DNA from: Scytonema sp. UIC 10036
Lineage (GTDB): Bacteria > Cyanobacteriota > Cyanobacteriia > Cyanobacteriales > Nostocaceae
NCBI RefSeq assembly: GCF_009725235.1
Contig: NZ_WJFC01000304.1
Coordinates: 1-11,961 of the forward strand
Length of the DNA: 11,961 nt
Reading direction: 5' to 3'
Shown here: positions 1-6,436 of the stretch, piece by piece
Numbering within the stretch: the first letter of the stretch is position 1
How the letters are laid out: the number at the start of each line of letters is the position of its first letter
Made by a program: the position numbers and the translations under genes
Notes under the pieces: generated by a model
The model's database searches: none
What the model saw: only the letters and a program-made list of their open reading frames with translations
What the model was told of the DNA's origin: nothing

Positions 1-1055
1 AACAATCCAAAAACCAAAATCCAAACTCCACAAACAAAAATCAAAAATCCAAAATCCAATATCCAAAATCCAAAATCCAAAATCCAAAATCCAAAATCCA
101 AAATCCAAAATCTCCCCTCGACCGACCCCTCCCTTGGGACCATCTCGATACAGGTATCGATAAAAAATGGCTCAAGGAAGATTTGCAACGTGCTTTACAA
201 GCAGCTACAGTACCGGATTGCTCTTTTGAAGGCTGTTCTCACTGTGGGGTTTGCAGTACTGACTTCGGTCATAATGTCGTGATTTCACCACCAGAGATTC
301 CCAAATTTGCTGGTGAGTTCGTACCCAATACAACAAAAGCGCAAAGATTGCGTGTTTGGTTTGGTAAACTGGGTAACATGGCTTTAGTCAGCCATTTGGA
401 TTTACTGCGCTTATTCGATCGCGCTTTGCGACGAGCGGGATTACCAATTTCTTTCACAGGTGGATTTCACCCACATCCTCGCATCGCTATTGCCAGTGCT
501 TTATCTTTAGGAGCAACTAGCAGTGGTGAAGTTGTGGATTTCGATCTGACAGAACCAATTGAGATGGAAGATTTTCGGCAAAAACTAGCCGCAGCCCTAC
601 CATCAGATACTCCTATATATAAGGTGGAACAACTTGATTTAAAAACACCAGCAGCAGCAAGAGTGTTGGAAGCAGCAGAGTATTTGATGACCGTAGCTAG
701 TTCCCATGGAGAAGTGGTTCCTGTACAATGGCAACGTTGGATTGATACAATAAAAGCGAAGGATGAGATTTTGTGGGAACACACGACGAAGTCTGGTAAG
801 AAACAGTTAGTAAATCTGCGCGATCGCTTGTTCGAGTTGGAAATGGTAGAGCCATCAAGTTTGACCTCAACCAATGTCCAATACGGTTTTAAACACCAAG
901 AAGCCAACGCAGTCGTTTTACGTTATGTAGGCAGCTGTCGCCAAGATGGAACAGTGTTGCGTCCGGAGCAAATTCTGTCTATCCTAGAACAAGTAGCAGG
1001 TGCAGAATTTCATCTGCTTCACGTTCACCGCAATCGGCTGGTTTTAGCGGTATAA
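1..1055 (+). CDS. TIGR03960-type B12-binding/radical SAM protein, C-terminal part with DUF2344 (TIGR03936) domain; 5' truncated by window
   Basis: The reading frame is open from position 3 to the TAA at 1053-1055, so the TTG at 183 is not the true start; the N-terminal B12-binding and radical SAM core lie left of the window. Seen in order: a period-7 low-complexity stretch (repeat unit KSKIQNP) encoded at about 3-113; the conserved family segment LPWDHLDTGI (129-158); a four-cysteine motif C-x4-C-x2-C-x2-C within PDCSFEGCSHCGVC (about 213-254), likely a metal or Fe-S site; then the DUF2344 domain from about position 330, with hallmarks LVSHLDLLRLFDRAL and GFHPHPRIAIASALSLG. The family has no settled function. 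Association of DUF2344 proteins with rne/rng genes is widespread and fits an RNA- or ribosome-related role, but that is inference. Same strand as rne, separated from it by a hairpin and a 0.6-kb leader. The repeat-coded linker is unusual. Confidence 0.9.
   Translation, partial: QSKNQNPNSTNKNQKSKIQYPKSKIQNPKSKIQNPKSPLDRPLPWDHLDTGIDKKWLKEDLQRALQAATVPDCSFEGCSHCGVCSTDFGHNVVISPPEIPKFAGEFVPNTTKAQRLRVWFGKLGNMALVSHLDLLRLFDRALRRAGLPISFTGGFHPHPRIAIASALSLGATSSGEVVDFDLTEPIEMEDFRQKLAAALPSDTPIYKVEQLDLKTPAAARVLEAAEYLMTVASSHGEVVPVQWQRWIDTIKAKDEILWEHTTKSGKKQLVNLRDRLFELEMVEPSSLTSTNVQYGFKHQEANAVVLRYVGSCRQDGTVLRPEQILSILEQVAGAEFHLLHVHRNRLVLAV
7..111 (+). repeat. Tandem heptanucleotide array (STRR), unit CCAAAAT, inside a coding frame
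   Basis: Nine near-perfect CCAAAAT units occupy 49-111 (one variant, CCAATAT, at 56-62). Six degenerate units keep the same period at 7-48, giving 15 units = 105 bp = 35 codons. The array may continue left of the window. The unit has no stop codon in any frame on either strand, and 15 units is a multiple of three, so the radical SAM frame is preserved. Heptamer arrays of this kind are typical of filamentous cyanobacteria. Confidence 0.9.
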
Positions 1056-1061
1056 TCTTGG

Positions 1062-1090
1062 AGAGGGCAATTTGCTAGTGGTTGCCCTCT
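1062..1090 (+). terminator. Hairpin after the radical SAM gene, candidate terminator
   Basis: A perfect 9-bp inverted repeat, AGAGGGCAA (1062-1070) and TTGCCCTCT (1082-1090), has an 11-nt loop and lies 7 bases after the stop codon. No T-run follows, so it may be a weak terminator or a 3'-end stabiliser rather than a canonical intrinsic terminator. Confidence 0.55.
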
Positions 1091-1698
1091 AAATGCATAT
1101 CTTGGGAATTGATTTTTGACAAGGTTGCGTTAGAATTAGAGGAAGAGAAATTTTCTGGCGCTGCATTGAGCGATTGTCTGGTTCACTACCCTGGTACAAG
1201 TCAGGGCATAACAGCAAAGATGTTAGAGTGCGATATTTAGGATTTTATCCGGTGAAAACCCGCTATCTGATTCGTGAAACACTCTCCTTAACAGCTAGAA
1301 TCGCGATCCAGCAATCAAAAGCAAGCACAGTAGGCTTCTCTAACTCTATAATTTTTAAAACTACTTTGGGTGCTCGAACCTTTAGTGGTAAGAGACCTGC
1401 ATCAAAAATTAACCAGAGACGGGTGCTTAATTTACTTAATATAGTATGCAGCCGTTCTGGAATAATCAAAAAAGCCAAGTGCGTTGGGAAGGTACACCGT
1501 TAGGCGGTTATGCCCCCTTGAATGTGGTGCCATTGAGTTTCCCAACTTGAAGCAACTAGCGCTCGTTGGAAGCAGAAGTTTGAGCGAAGAATCGCAATTT
1601 TTATTACAAGCTGCACTGACTCAGGCTTGCAGGGGCTTTTCAAGAACAATAAACCCCGAAGTCTGTTTGTGCCGCCGAGAATTGAGGAACATAATTGA
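1091..1698 (+). promoter_or_regulatory. Long non-coding leader/upstream region of rne with several stem-loops
   Basis: This 608-bp stretch has no recognisable gene; two open frames in it (1174-1503 and 1484-1720) resemble no known family. It holds several possible stem-loops: CCCTG/CAGGG at 1189-1193/1202-1206; an outer stem GTTGGGAA/TTCCCAAC at 1483-1490/1539-1546 enclosing ACCG-TTAGG-CGGT at 1496-1508; and a bulged GGGGcTTT/AAACCCC stem at 1632-1639/1651-1657, just before the ribosome binding site. E. coli rne mRNA is autoregulated through its 5' UTR, and 5'-UTR control has also been reported for a cyanobacterial rne as I recall. A similar role here is inference. I found no convincing -35/-10 pair; a lone TTGACA at 1116-1121 lacks a partner. 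Confidence 0.45.
1684..1689 (+). promoter_or_regulatory. Ribosome binding site of rne
   Basis: GAGGAA lies 9 nt before the ATG at 1699. It fixes this start, which also matches the usual N-terminus of cyanobacterial RNase E. Confidence 0.7.
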
Positions 1699-3771
1699 AT
1701 GCCAAAACAAATTATCATAGCAGAACAACATCAGATTGCTGCTGTATTTTCTGAAGACCAAATACAAGAATTAGTCGTAGCTACGGGTCATCACCAAATT
1801 GGTGATATTTACTTGGGTGTAGTAGAAAATGTATTGCCTGGGATAGATGCTGCTTTTGTCAATATAGGAGATCCGGAACGGAACGGTTTTATTCACGTAA
1901 CCGATCTCGGACCCCTACGGCTCAAGCGTACAGCAGCAGCAATCACAGAATTGTTAGTACCGCAGCAAAAAGTGTTGGTTCAAGTGATGAAAGAACCAAC
2001 AGGAACCAAGGGACCGAGACTTACGGGAAACATTACCTTACCGGGACGTTACGTAGTACTGATGCCTTATGGGCGCGGTGTGAATTTATCGCGCCGAATT
2101 AAGAGCGAAACCGAGCGTAACCGCTTGCGTGCTTTGGCAATTTTAATTAAGCCTGCAGGTATGGGTTTGCTAGTACGTACTGAAGCAGAAGGGAAGCCAG
2201 AAGAGGCAATTATAGAAGATTTAGAATTGCTGCAAAAGCAGTGGGAAGCTATCCAGCAAGAAGCACAATCAACTCGTGCGCCAGCACTGCTGAATAGAGA
2301 TGATGACTTTATCCAACGCGTACTGCGCGATATGTACGGCGCGGATGTTAACCGAATTGTGGTTGATTCCAGTACGGGTTTAAAGCGAGTGAAGCAGTAC
2401 TTGCAAAACTGGAGTGGCGGACAAACGCCACAAGGGTTGTTAATCGATCATCACCGCGATCGCACTGCTATATTAGAGTACTTCCGCATTAATGCTGCTA
2501 TTAAAGAAGCCCTCAAACCAAGAGTAGATCTACCTTCTGGCGGATATATTATTATTGAACCAACAGAAGCATTAACGGTGATAGATGTCAACTCTGGATC
2601 GTTCACGCGATCGGCAACAGCCAGAGAAACCGTTTTGTGGACTAACTGCGAAGCTGCGGCAGAAATTGCCCGTCAGTTACGCTTGCGTAATGTTGCTGGA
2701 GTGATAGTCGTTGATTTTATTGATATGGAATCGCGACGAGACCAACTACAAGTTTTAGAACACTTCAACAAAGCACTAAAAGCAGACAAAGCCCGTCCCC
2801 AAATTGCTCAACTGACCGAATTAGGCTTGGTGGAACTGACTCGCAAACGCCAAGGTCAAAATATTTACGAATTGTTTGGTAAAACCTGTCCAACTTGTGG
2901 CGGTTTGGGACATGTTGTCCATCTCCCTGGCGAGACTGAAACCCGTTTGCCAACATCACCTGCAGAATTACCAGATCGCTTTGCTCCATTGTCTAATAGA
3001 GAACAACCCCGATTGGCGCAGACAACTAGAATACCTGAAGCACGGGAAAGCAACTACGACGGATATGGAGAACCATCACCTTATGAAACGGGTAGCGAGG
3101 TGTCTTCTCTAAACTTAGACCATCATCCCAGTTACCGGGAAATAAGCGAAGATAGAACAAAGCGCCGTATCCGCCGCAGCACCCGCCAGCAAGGGTTGAA
3201 TGGAGGAAACGGTAAAGAAGAAGCCCGGACAATCGGTAGCCCATCACTGTCTTTTGAGCAAGACTTTGAGCTTGACGACGAACCCGAACTTGGAAACGTA
3301 TCAGAAATTCCCTTACCCGTTCCTAAAGGAACATGGAGTGACAGACCCGAACGGACTAAAATTACCAGGATAGAACCTGTCAAACCAGTGGTAGAACCAC
3401 CGGAGATTGTCACAGTAGAAATGTCTCCTCCAGAACAGGAAGTTTTTGCTTATACGGGTGCGTCTCCACTGCTGAAATTGAATCGTGAGGTCAAAAACCC
3501 CAGGGCAGTTATTGTTAACGTTACCCTTCCCGGTCAAAATTCAACCGCACCAGTTACTGAATCCACTTCTGCAACTGAATCAACTCCGCCAGCTATTAGC
3601 GAACCACCAGCAATGACTCAAACTATAGTTGAACCAGTCATTCACAAACCAGAACCAGATACAGCGGTTGATGAACCAGTGGTTGCCGAAGCAGAAGAGA
3701 ACACTGATGTAAACATTAGCACAAGTGGACGTCGCCGACGCCGCCGTTCCTCTTCTCTGGACTCCGAGTGA
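1699..3771 (+). CDS. rne: Ribonuclease E, cyanobacterial type (690 aa)
   Basis: Single-strand-specific endoribonuclease that starts mRNA decay and processes rRNA and tRNA precursors. Seen: an N-terminal S1 RNA-binding region (about residues 35-115), then the 5'-sensor/RNase H-like core. The DNase I-like catalytic part contains TVIDVNSGS (D296) and GVIVVDFID (D339); their spacing of 43 equals that of the E. coli catalytic pair D303/D346. The Zn-link CPTCGG (C397, C400) holds the catalytic dimers together. From about residue 410 the sequence is low-complexity, rich in P, E, S and T, and probably disordered. It ends in an Arg6-Ser3 motif (678-686), the counterpart of the nonapeptide reported to recruit PNPase in Anabaena. 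Length is normal for cyanobacteria, with no membrane segment. The stop TGA overlaps the rnhB start, so the two are probably co-translated. Identity is near certain. Confidence 0.98.
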   Translation: MPKQIIIAEQHQIAAVFSEDQIQELVVATGHHQIGDIYLGVVENVLPGIDAAFVNIGDPERNGFIHVTDLGPLRLKRTAAAITELLVPQQKVLVQVMKEPTGTKGPRLTGNITLPGRYVVLMPYGRGVNLSRRIKSETERNRLRALAILIKPAGMGLLVRTEAEGKPEEAIIEDLELLQKQWEAIQQEAQSTRAPALLNRDDDFIQRVLRDMYGADVNRIVVDSSTGLKRVKQYLQNWSGGQTPQGLLIDHHRDRTAILEYFRINAAIKEALKPRVDLPSGGYIIIEPTEALTVIDVNSGSFTRSATARETVLWTNCEAAAEIARQLRLRNVAGVIVVDFIDMESRRDQLQVLEHFNKALKADKARPQIAQLTELGLVELTRKRQGQNIYELFGKTCPTCGGLGHVVHLPGETETRLPTSPAELPDRFAPLSNREQPRLAQTTRIPEARESNYDGYGEPSPYETGSEVSSLNLDHHPSYREISEDRTKRRIRRSTRQQGLNGGNGKEEARTIGSPSLSFEQDFELDDEPELGNVSEIPLPVPKGTWSDRPERTKITRIEPVKPVVEPPEIVTVEMSPPEQEVFAYTGASPLLKLNREVKNPRAVIVNVTLPGQNSTAPVTESTSATESTPPAISEPPAMTQTIVEPVIHKPEPDTAVDEPVVAEAEENTDVNISTSGRRRRRRSSSLDSE
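3730..3756 (+). other. RNase E C-terminal PNPase-docking motif (RRRRRRSSS)
   Basis: Codons 678-686 of rne encode six arginines followed by three serines, five codons before the end. In Anabaena PCC 7120 the nonapeptide RRRRRRSSA at the RNase E C-terminus was reported to bind polynucleotide phosphorylase. Here the last position is Ser instead of Ala. Location and composition fit; PNPase binding itself is inferred. Confidence 0.7.
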
Positions 3772-4475
3772 TGCATCTATCTTGTGCAACAGACCAACTT
3801 ATGATAGAGACAGAGCAAACTGCCACTTCTTCCAAATCGCCAGCGTCGTTACAAGAAACAAAATGGTTGGAGTTTTCCAAACTGTTAAATGTTCAAAGAC
3901 CGATTGCAGGCGTAGATGAAGTAGGTCGAGGTGCTCTATTTGGTCCTGTGGTGGCAGCAGCTGTGATATTACCCGATCTGGCTTTGCCTCATCTTGTGGC
4001 AGCCAATATTAAAGACAGTAAAAAGTTGTCTGGTAATCAAAGACAATTGCTAGCCCAACAGATTTGTGAGTTGGCACTAGACTGGAAAATTGGATTTGCA
4101 TCCACCGCAGAAATTGACCGGATAAACATTTTGCAGGCAACACTGTTAGCAATGAAGCGGGCTGTGCTGAAGTTGAAAATACAGCCTGCTTTATGCTTGA
4201 TTGATGGCAATCAGTTAGTGAAGGACTTACCACTGCCACAGCAAACAATAGTTAAAGGTGATGAGTGTTCTTTGGCTATAGCCTCTGCCAGCATTGTTGC
4301 CAAAGTTTGGCGCGACGCCTTGGTGTTGCGTCTAGCTTCTAAATATCCCATGTATGATTTAGAACGTAACAAGGGATATGGCAGCAAAAGTCATCTAATG
4401 GCGTTGCGCCAGTATGGGCCAACGCATTTACATCGCAAGTCTTTCCGCCCCTGCCAGAACAATTATGAATTATGA
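3771..4475 (+). CDS. rnhB: Ribonuclease HII (RNase HII)
   Basis: Mn2+/Mg2+-dependent endonuclease that nicks RNA in RNA/DNA hybrids and begins removal of misincorporated ribonucleotides. Numbering is from the ATG at 3771. Seen: GVDEVGRGALFGPV with catalytic D49 and E50; KDSKKLS at 81-87; third acidic residue D145 in LIDGN; fourth D164 in VKGDECSLAIASASIVAKV; and the substrate-contact tyrosine in GYG (202-204). The ATG shares its A with the TGA of rne (TGATG), implying translational coupling; a GTG at 3768 and an ATG at 3801 are alternatives. About 45 residues precede the first motif and are not conserved in composition. The last residues, NNYEL, and the stop codon come from an AATTATG repeat. 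The 3' end overlaps the convergent DUF1997 gene by 13 bp. Confidence 0.96.
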   Translation: MHLSCATDQLMIETEQTATSSKSPASLQETKWLEFSKLLNVQRPIAGVDEVGRGALFGPVVAAAVILPDLALPHLVAANIKDSKKLSGNQRQLLAQQICELALDWKIGFASTAEIDRINILQATLLAMKRAVLKLKIQPALCLIDGNQLVKDLPLPQQTIVKGDECSLAIASASIVAKVWRDALVLRLASKYPMYDLERNKGYGSKSHLMALRQYGPTHLHRKSFRPCQNNYEL

Positions 4476-4494
4476 ATTATGAATTGTTCTGGCA
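4452..4494. terminator. Bidirectional hairpin shared by convergent rnhB and DUF1997 gene
   Basis: A perfect 13-bp inverted repeat, TGCCAGAACAATT (4452-4464) and AATTGTTCTGGCA (4482-4494), has a 17-nt loop made of AATTATG repeat units. Being symmetrical, it can serve both converging transcripts. There is no long T-run on either side. Both stop codons lie in the loop and upper stem, so the terminator overlaps the ends of both coding regions. Confidence 0.7.
4461..4485 (+). repeat. Heptamer repeat AATTATG (three and a half units) at the rnhB/DUF1997 junction
   Basis: Units AATTATG start at 4461, 4468 and 4475, and a partial one at 4482. The unit contains TGA on the plus strand and TAA read on the minus strand. 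These provide the rnhB stop (4473-4475) and the DUF1997 stop (4463-4465). The same unit recurs at 11359-11441. Confidence 0.85.
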
Positions 4495-5068
4495 ATAGAG
4501 GTAAGTCTGTAGTTTCGGTTGTCAGGGGTGTTTGCTGTGTTTGTGATAAAGCCCACTGGCGGTAATCAGCTAGGAGCTGATATTGCAATCTTTGCTTGAT
4601 TGTTAGCAAAACACTCTTAAGCAATCCATTGCCTGTCGCTTCTAGGATAGCTTTGGGTGTAAAGGAAAATGGAGGTGGTAAATCCACTTGAACTTCTAAA
4701 TCGGCTCTTCCTTTAAGGTAAGTGCCACTACTTAGCTGTTCTGGGGATAAATACCCTTTTAAGTTTAAAGAAAAACGTTGGTTGATATATTCAATACCTA
4801 GAATTTCACAACCTACCGATCGCACGCGAATTGTTCCATTTGATTCCGCCGTGACTTTTAAGTCTACAGTGGGCTGAATACTTAATGTCATAAAACTTAG
4901 AGGACGCAATTTCAGACGAAAGACTTCCTCAGACAGCTGCTGAATGCGATTGGGGTCAAACAATGCCCTAACTAATCGTTGGGGCTGTCGCAAATAGTGC
5001 TGAATCGGAATAGGCTGCTCCGGAATTGCCATTGCAACCGATTGAGATGCAGTAAACCGAGTAGGCAT
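4463..5068 (-). CDS. DUF1997 family protein (201 aa), conserved in cyanobacteria and plants
   Basis: The function of this family is not established; it is shared by cyanobacteria and plastid-bearing plants, and I assign no reaction. Recognisable family stretches are IPIQHYLRQPQRLV near residue 20, FRLKLRPLSFMTLSIQPTVDL in the middle, VGCEILGIEYINQRFSLNL, and ILEATGNGLLKSVLLTIKQRL towards the C-terminus. There is no signal peptide or transmembrane segment, so it is probably soluble. The ATG at 5066-5068 is preceded by no clear Shine-Dalgarno; a second ATG 12 codons later is possible but would leave a short N-terminus. The gene converges on rnhB, overlapping it by 13 bp, and is divergent from pheA across 411 bp. 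Its last residues, FIIHNS, are encoded by the AATTATG repeat. Confidence 0.9.
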   Translation of the reverse strand: MPTRFTASQSVAMAIPEQPIPIQHYLRQPQRLVRALFDPNRIQQLSEEVFRLKLRPLSFMTLSIQPTVDLKVTAESNGTIRVRSVGCEILGIEYINQRFSLNLKGYLSPEQLSSGTYLKGRADLEVQVDLPPPFSFTPKAILEATGNGLLKSVLLTIKQRLQYQLLADYRQWALSQTQQTPLTTETTDLPLLPEQFIIHNS

Positions 5069-5270
5069 GAGAGTATTAAAATACTTGTTAATTAATTGTA
5101 ATAGTTTTTAACAATTTTGTGTCTTTGTGCAAAAAATCTGAGAGGATGTAGTTAATTGTAAGGCTTTGGGTTATAAGAAAACAAGTTCAAGAAGGCAGAG
5201 GGCAGAATTAGGGTGGGCATTGCCGCACAAAAGCACGATTTGGTTGTTCCATCTGTCCTCTACCTTTCTT

Positions 5271-5364
5271 ACAGCCATTTTCAGGTAAATAGACCACAGT
5301 CGTAGGGGCGCTCTTGCCTTGCGTCCCTACAAACGGTATGGTTCATTTAGGTGAAAACTGCTGT
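5271..5364. repeat. Degenerate interspersed inverted-repeat element with inner GTAGGGGCG hairpin
   Basis: The outer arms 5271-5294 and 5341-5364 are complementary at 18 of 24 positions (blocks ACAGC, TTTTCA and TAAAT). Inside, GTAGGGGCG (5302-5310) pairs with CGTCCCTAC (5322-5330) with one G-T pair and an 11-nt loop. GTAGGGGCG-type hairpins are common dispersed repeats in cyanobacterial genomes. The nested layout suggests a decayed MITE-like element. No flanking target duplication was recognised. Confidence 0.55.
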
Positions 5365-5420
5365 CATAAAATTTGTGGCAGGTTTGATAGAAATGGGATA
5401 TAAAGACCTGTATAAGGAAA

Positions 5421-5446
5421 AGGTTCTGATGTATCATTAAGAACCT
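5421..5446 (+). promoter_or_regulatory. Dyad AGGTTCT-N12-AGAACCT upstream of pheA
   Basis: A perfect 7-bp inverted repeat (5421-5427 and 5440-5446) lies 33 bases before the pheA ATG. It could be an operator or a leader hairpin. No T-run follows it, and no leader peptide with phenylalanine codons was seen, so classical attenuation is not supported. Confidence 0.35.
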
Positions 5447-5479
5447 ATAAATCTATCTCATTGCGCCACAAAAAACTTC

Positions 5480-6364
5480 ATGACTTTATCGATCGCACAT
5501 TTAGGACCTCCTGGCACTTATGCGGAACAAGCAGCGCTCCTTTATTTCAACTGGCTGACAAAAACAAAAAACCAGAGAGCCATTTTATGTCCGTATCCCA
5601 GCATTGCTCAAACATTGCATGCTGTTGCACAAGGACAGACAAAACTGGCTGTGGTACCAGTAGAAAATTCTATTGAAGGTAGTGTGACTATGACGTTAGA
5701 TGCACTATGGCAGCTGGATGGTTTGCAAGTTCAGTTAGCTTTAGTCATGCCAATAGTCCACACATTAATTTCCTGTGCTCAAAGTATAGAAGATATCAAA
5801 ACCGTTTATTCTCATCCACAAGCCCTAGCCCAATGTCAGGGATGGTTGGATAGAGTTATACCAAAAGTACAATTAATTCCCACAAATTCTACAACAGAGG
5901 CATTACTGCAACTCAAGCAAGATCCAACAGCCGCAGCTATTTCTTCTCAACGTGCGGCACAACTCTATAACTTGCCTGTTCTGGCAACTGGGATTAACGA
6001 CTACCCAGAAAACTGTACTCGATTTTGGGTGATCGGCAAAAATTACATCCCATTTGCTCGCCCCTCTCATTTAGAACGAGCCAGTCATACCTCACTTGCT
6101 TTTAGCACTCTTGCAAATGTACCGGGCGCACTAGCAAAACCCCTACAAGTATTTGCCAGTATAGGAATCAACTTAAGCAAAATTGAATCCCGTCCGACAA
6201 AGCGATTGTTAGGGGAATATTTATTTTTTATCGACTTAGAAGCAGATTCATCCGAAACTCACATCCAGTCTGCTTTGGCAGAGATAACACCTTATACAGA
6301 GGTCTTAAAAATTTTCGGCAGCTACAACGTTTTGCCAATTCAAGAGTTAGGAGTTAGTGGTTAG
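5480..6364 (+). CDS. pheA: Prephenate dehydratase with ACT regulatory domain (294 aa)
   Basis: Converts prephenate to phenylpyruvate in phenylalanine biosynthesis; cytoplasmic. Seen: the N-terminal GPPGTYAE motif (9-16), PVENSIEGSV (60-69), SHPQALAQC (111-119), and NCTRF (178-182), whose TRF triad is needed for catalysis. A C-terminal ACT domain follows (about 204-282) with NVPGALAK and ESRPTKRLLGEYLFF, the GAL and ESRP motifs that bind phenylalanine, so feedback inhibition is expected. There is no chorismate mutase domain: this is the monofunctional type. The ATG at 5480 gives the expected N-terminus although no good Shine-Dalgarno precedes it. The last five codons and the TAG stop (6362-6364) lie in a TTAGTGG-type repeat, so the LGVSG tail is repeat-derived. 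Confidence 0.97.
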   Translation: MTLSIAHLGPPGTYAEQAALLYFNWLTKTKNQRAILCPYPSIAQTLHAVAQGQTKLAVVPVENSIEGSVTMTLDALWQLDGLQVQLALVMPIVHTLISCAQSIEDIKTVYSHPQALAQCQGWLDRVIPKVQLIPTNSTTEALLQLKQDPTAAAISSQRAAQLYNLPVLATGINDYPENCTRFWVIGKNYIPFARPSHLERASHTSLAFSTLANVPGALAKPLQVFASIGINLSKIESRPTKRLLGEYLFFIDLEADSSETHIQSALAEITPYTEVLKIFGSYNVLPIQELGVSG

Positions 6365-6435
6365 TTGTTAGTTGTTAGTGGTTGGTTGTTGGTTGTTAGT
6401 TGTTCATTATCACCACTAACCACCAACCACTAACC
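6347..6435. repeat. Inverted heptamer repeat TTAGTGG/TTAGTTG between pheA and the LON gene; likely bidirectional terminator
   Basis: Eight TTAGTTG/TTAGTGG/TTGGTTG-like units run from 6347 to 6402. An inverted counterpart with CCACTAA/CCACCAA units lies at 6412-6435. GTTAGTGGTTGGT (6374-6386) is perfectly complementary to ACCAACCACTAAC (6422-6434). It sits between converging genes and could terminate both, though no T-run follows the stem. It encodes the end of pheA and stops one base before the LON gene stop codon. Confidence 0.8.
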
Positions 6436-6436
6436 A

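Larger units (their letters stand above)
5069..5479. other. Intergenic region between the divergent DUF1997 gene and pheA
   Basis: There is no gene in this 411-bp, mostly AT-rich stretch. It contains two units of a GGCAGAG-type heptamer (5193-5206), a GTGGGCATTGCC fragment (about 5214-5225) also seen in part near 7301, a degenerate inverted-repeat element (5271-5364) and a dyad (5421-5446) before pheA. Both genes need promoters here, but I could not place a convincing one for either. Confidence 0.6.

Noticed and set aside
7..111. Appearance of a CRISPR-like array
   Set aside because: The repeats are 7 bp with no spacers and no cas genes are present; the same holds for the other heptamer arrays.
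183..185. TTG as start codon of the DUF2344 gene
   Set aside because: The frame is open upstream to the window edge and encodes the conserved LPWDHLDTGI segment, so the gene starts outside the window.
1116..1136. TTGACA with TAGAAT as a promoter for rne
   Set aside because: The spacer is only 9 bases, and no -10-like hexamer occurs at 16-18 bases.
1368..1385. T-loop-like sequence (GGTTCGAGC on the minus strand) suggesting a tRNA
   Set aside because: The flanking bases do not form a T-stem, and no acceptor, D or anticodon arm could be found.
1174..1720. Two open reading frames of 109 and 78 codons upstream of rne
   Set aside because: Neither resembles a known family, they overlap each other, the second runs into rne, and neither has a clear ribosome binding site. 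The region is better explained as the rne leader.
2765..3789. Several open frames opposite or out of frame with rne
   Set aside because: They are shadows of the low-complexity C-terminal region of RNase E and have no family features.
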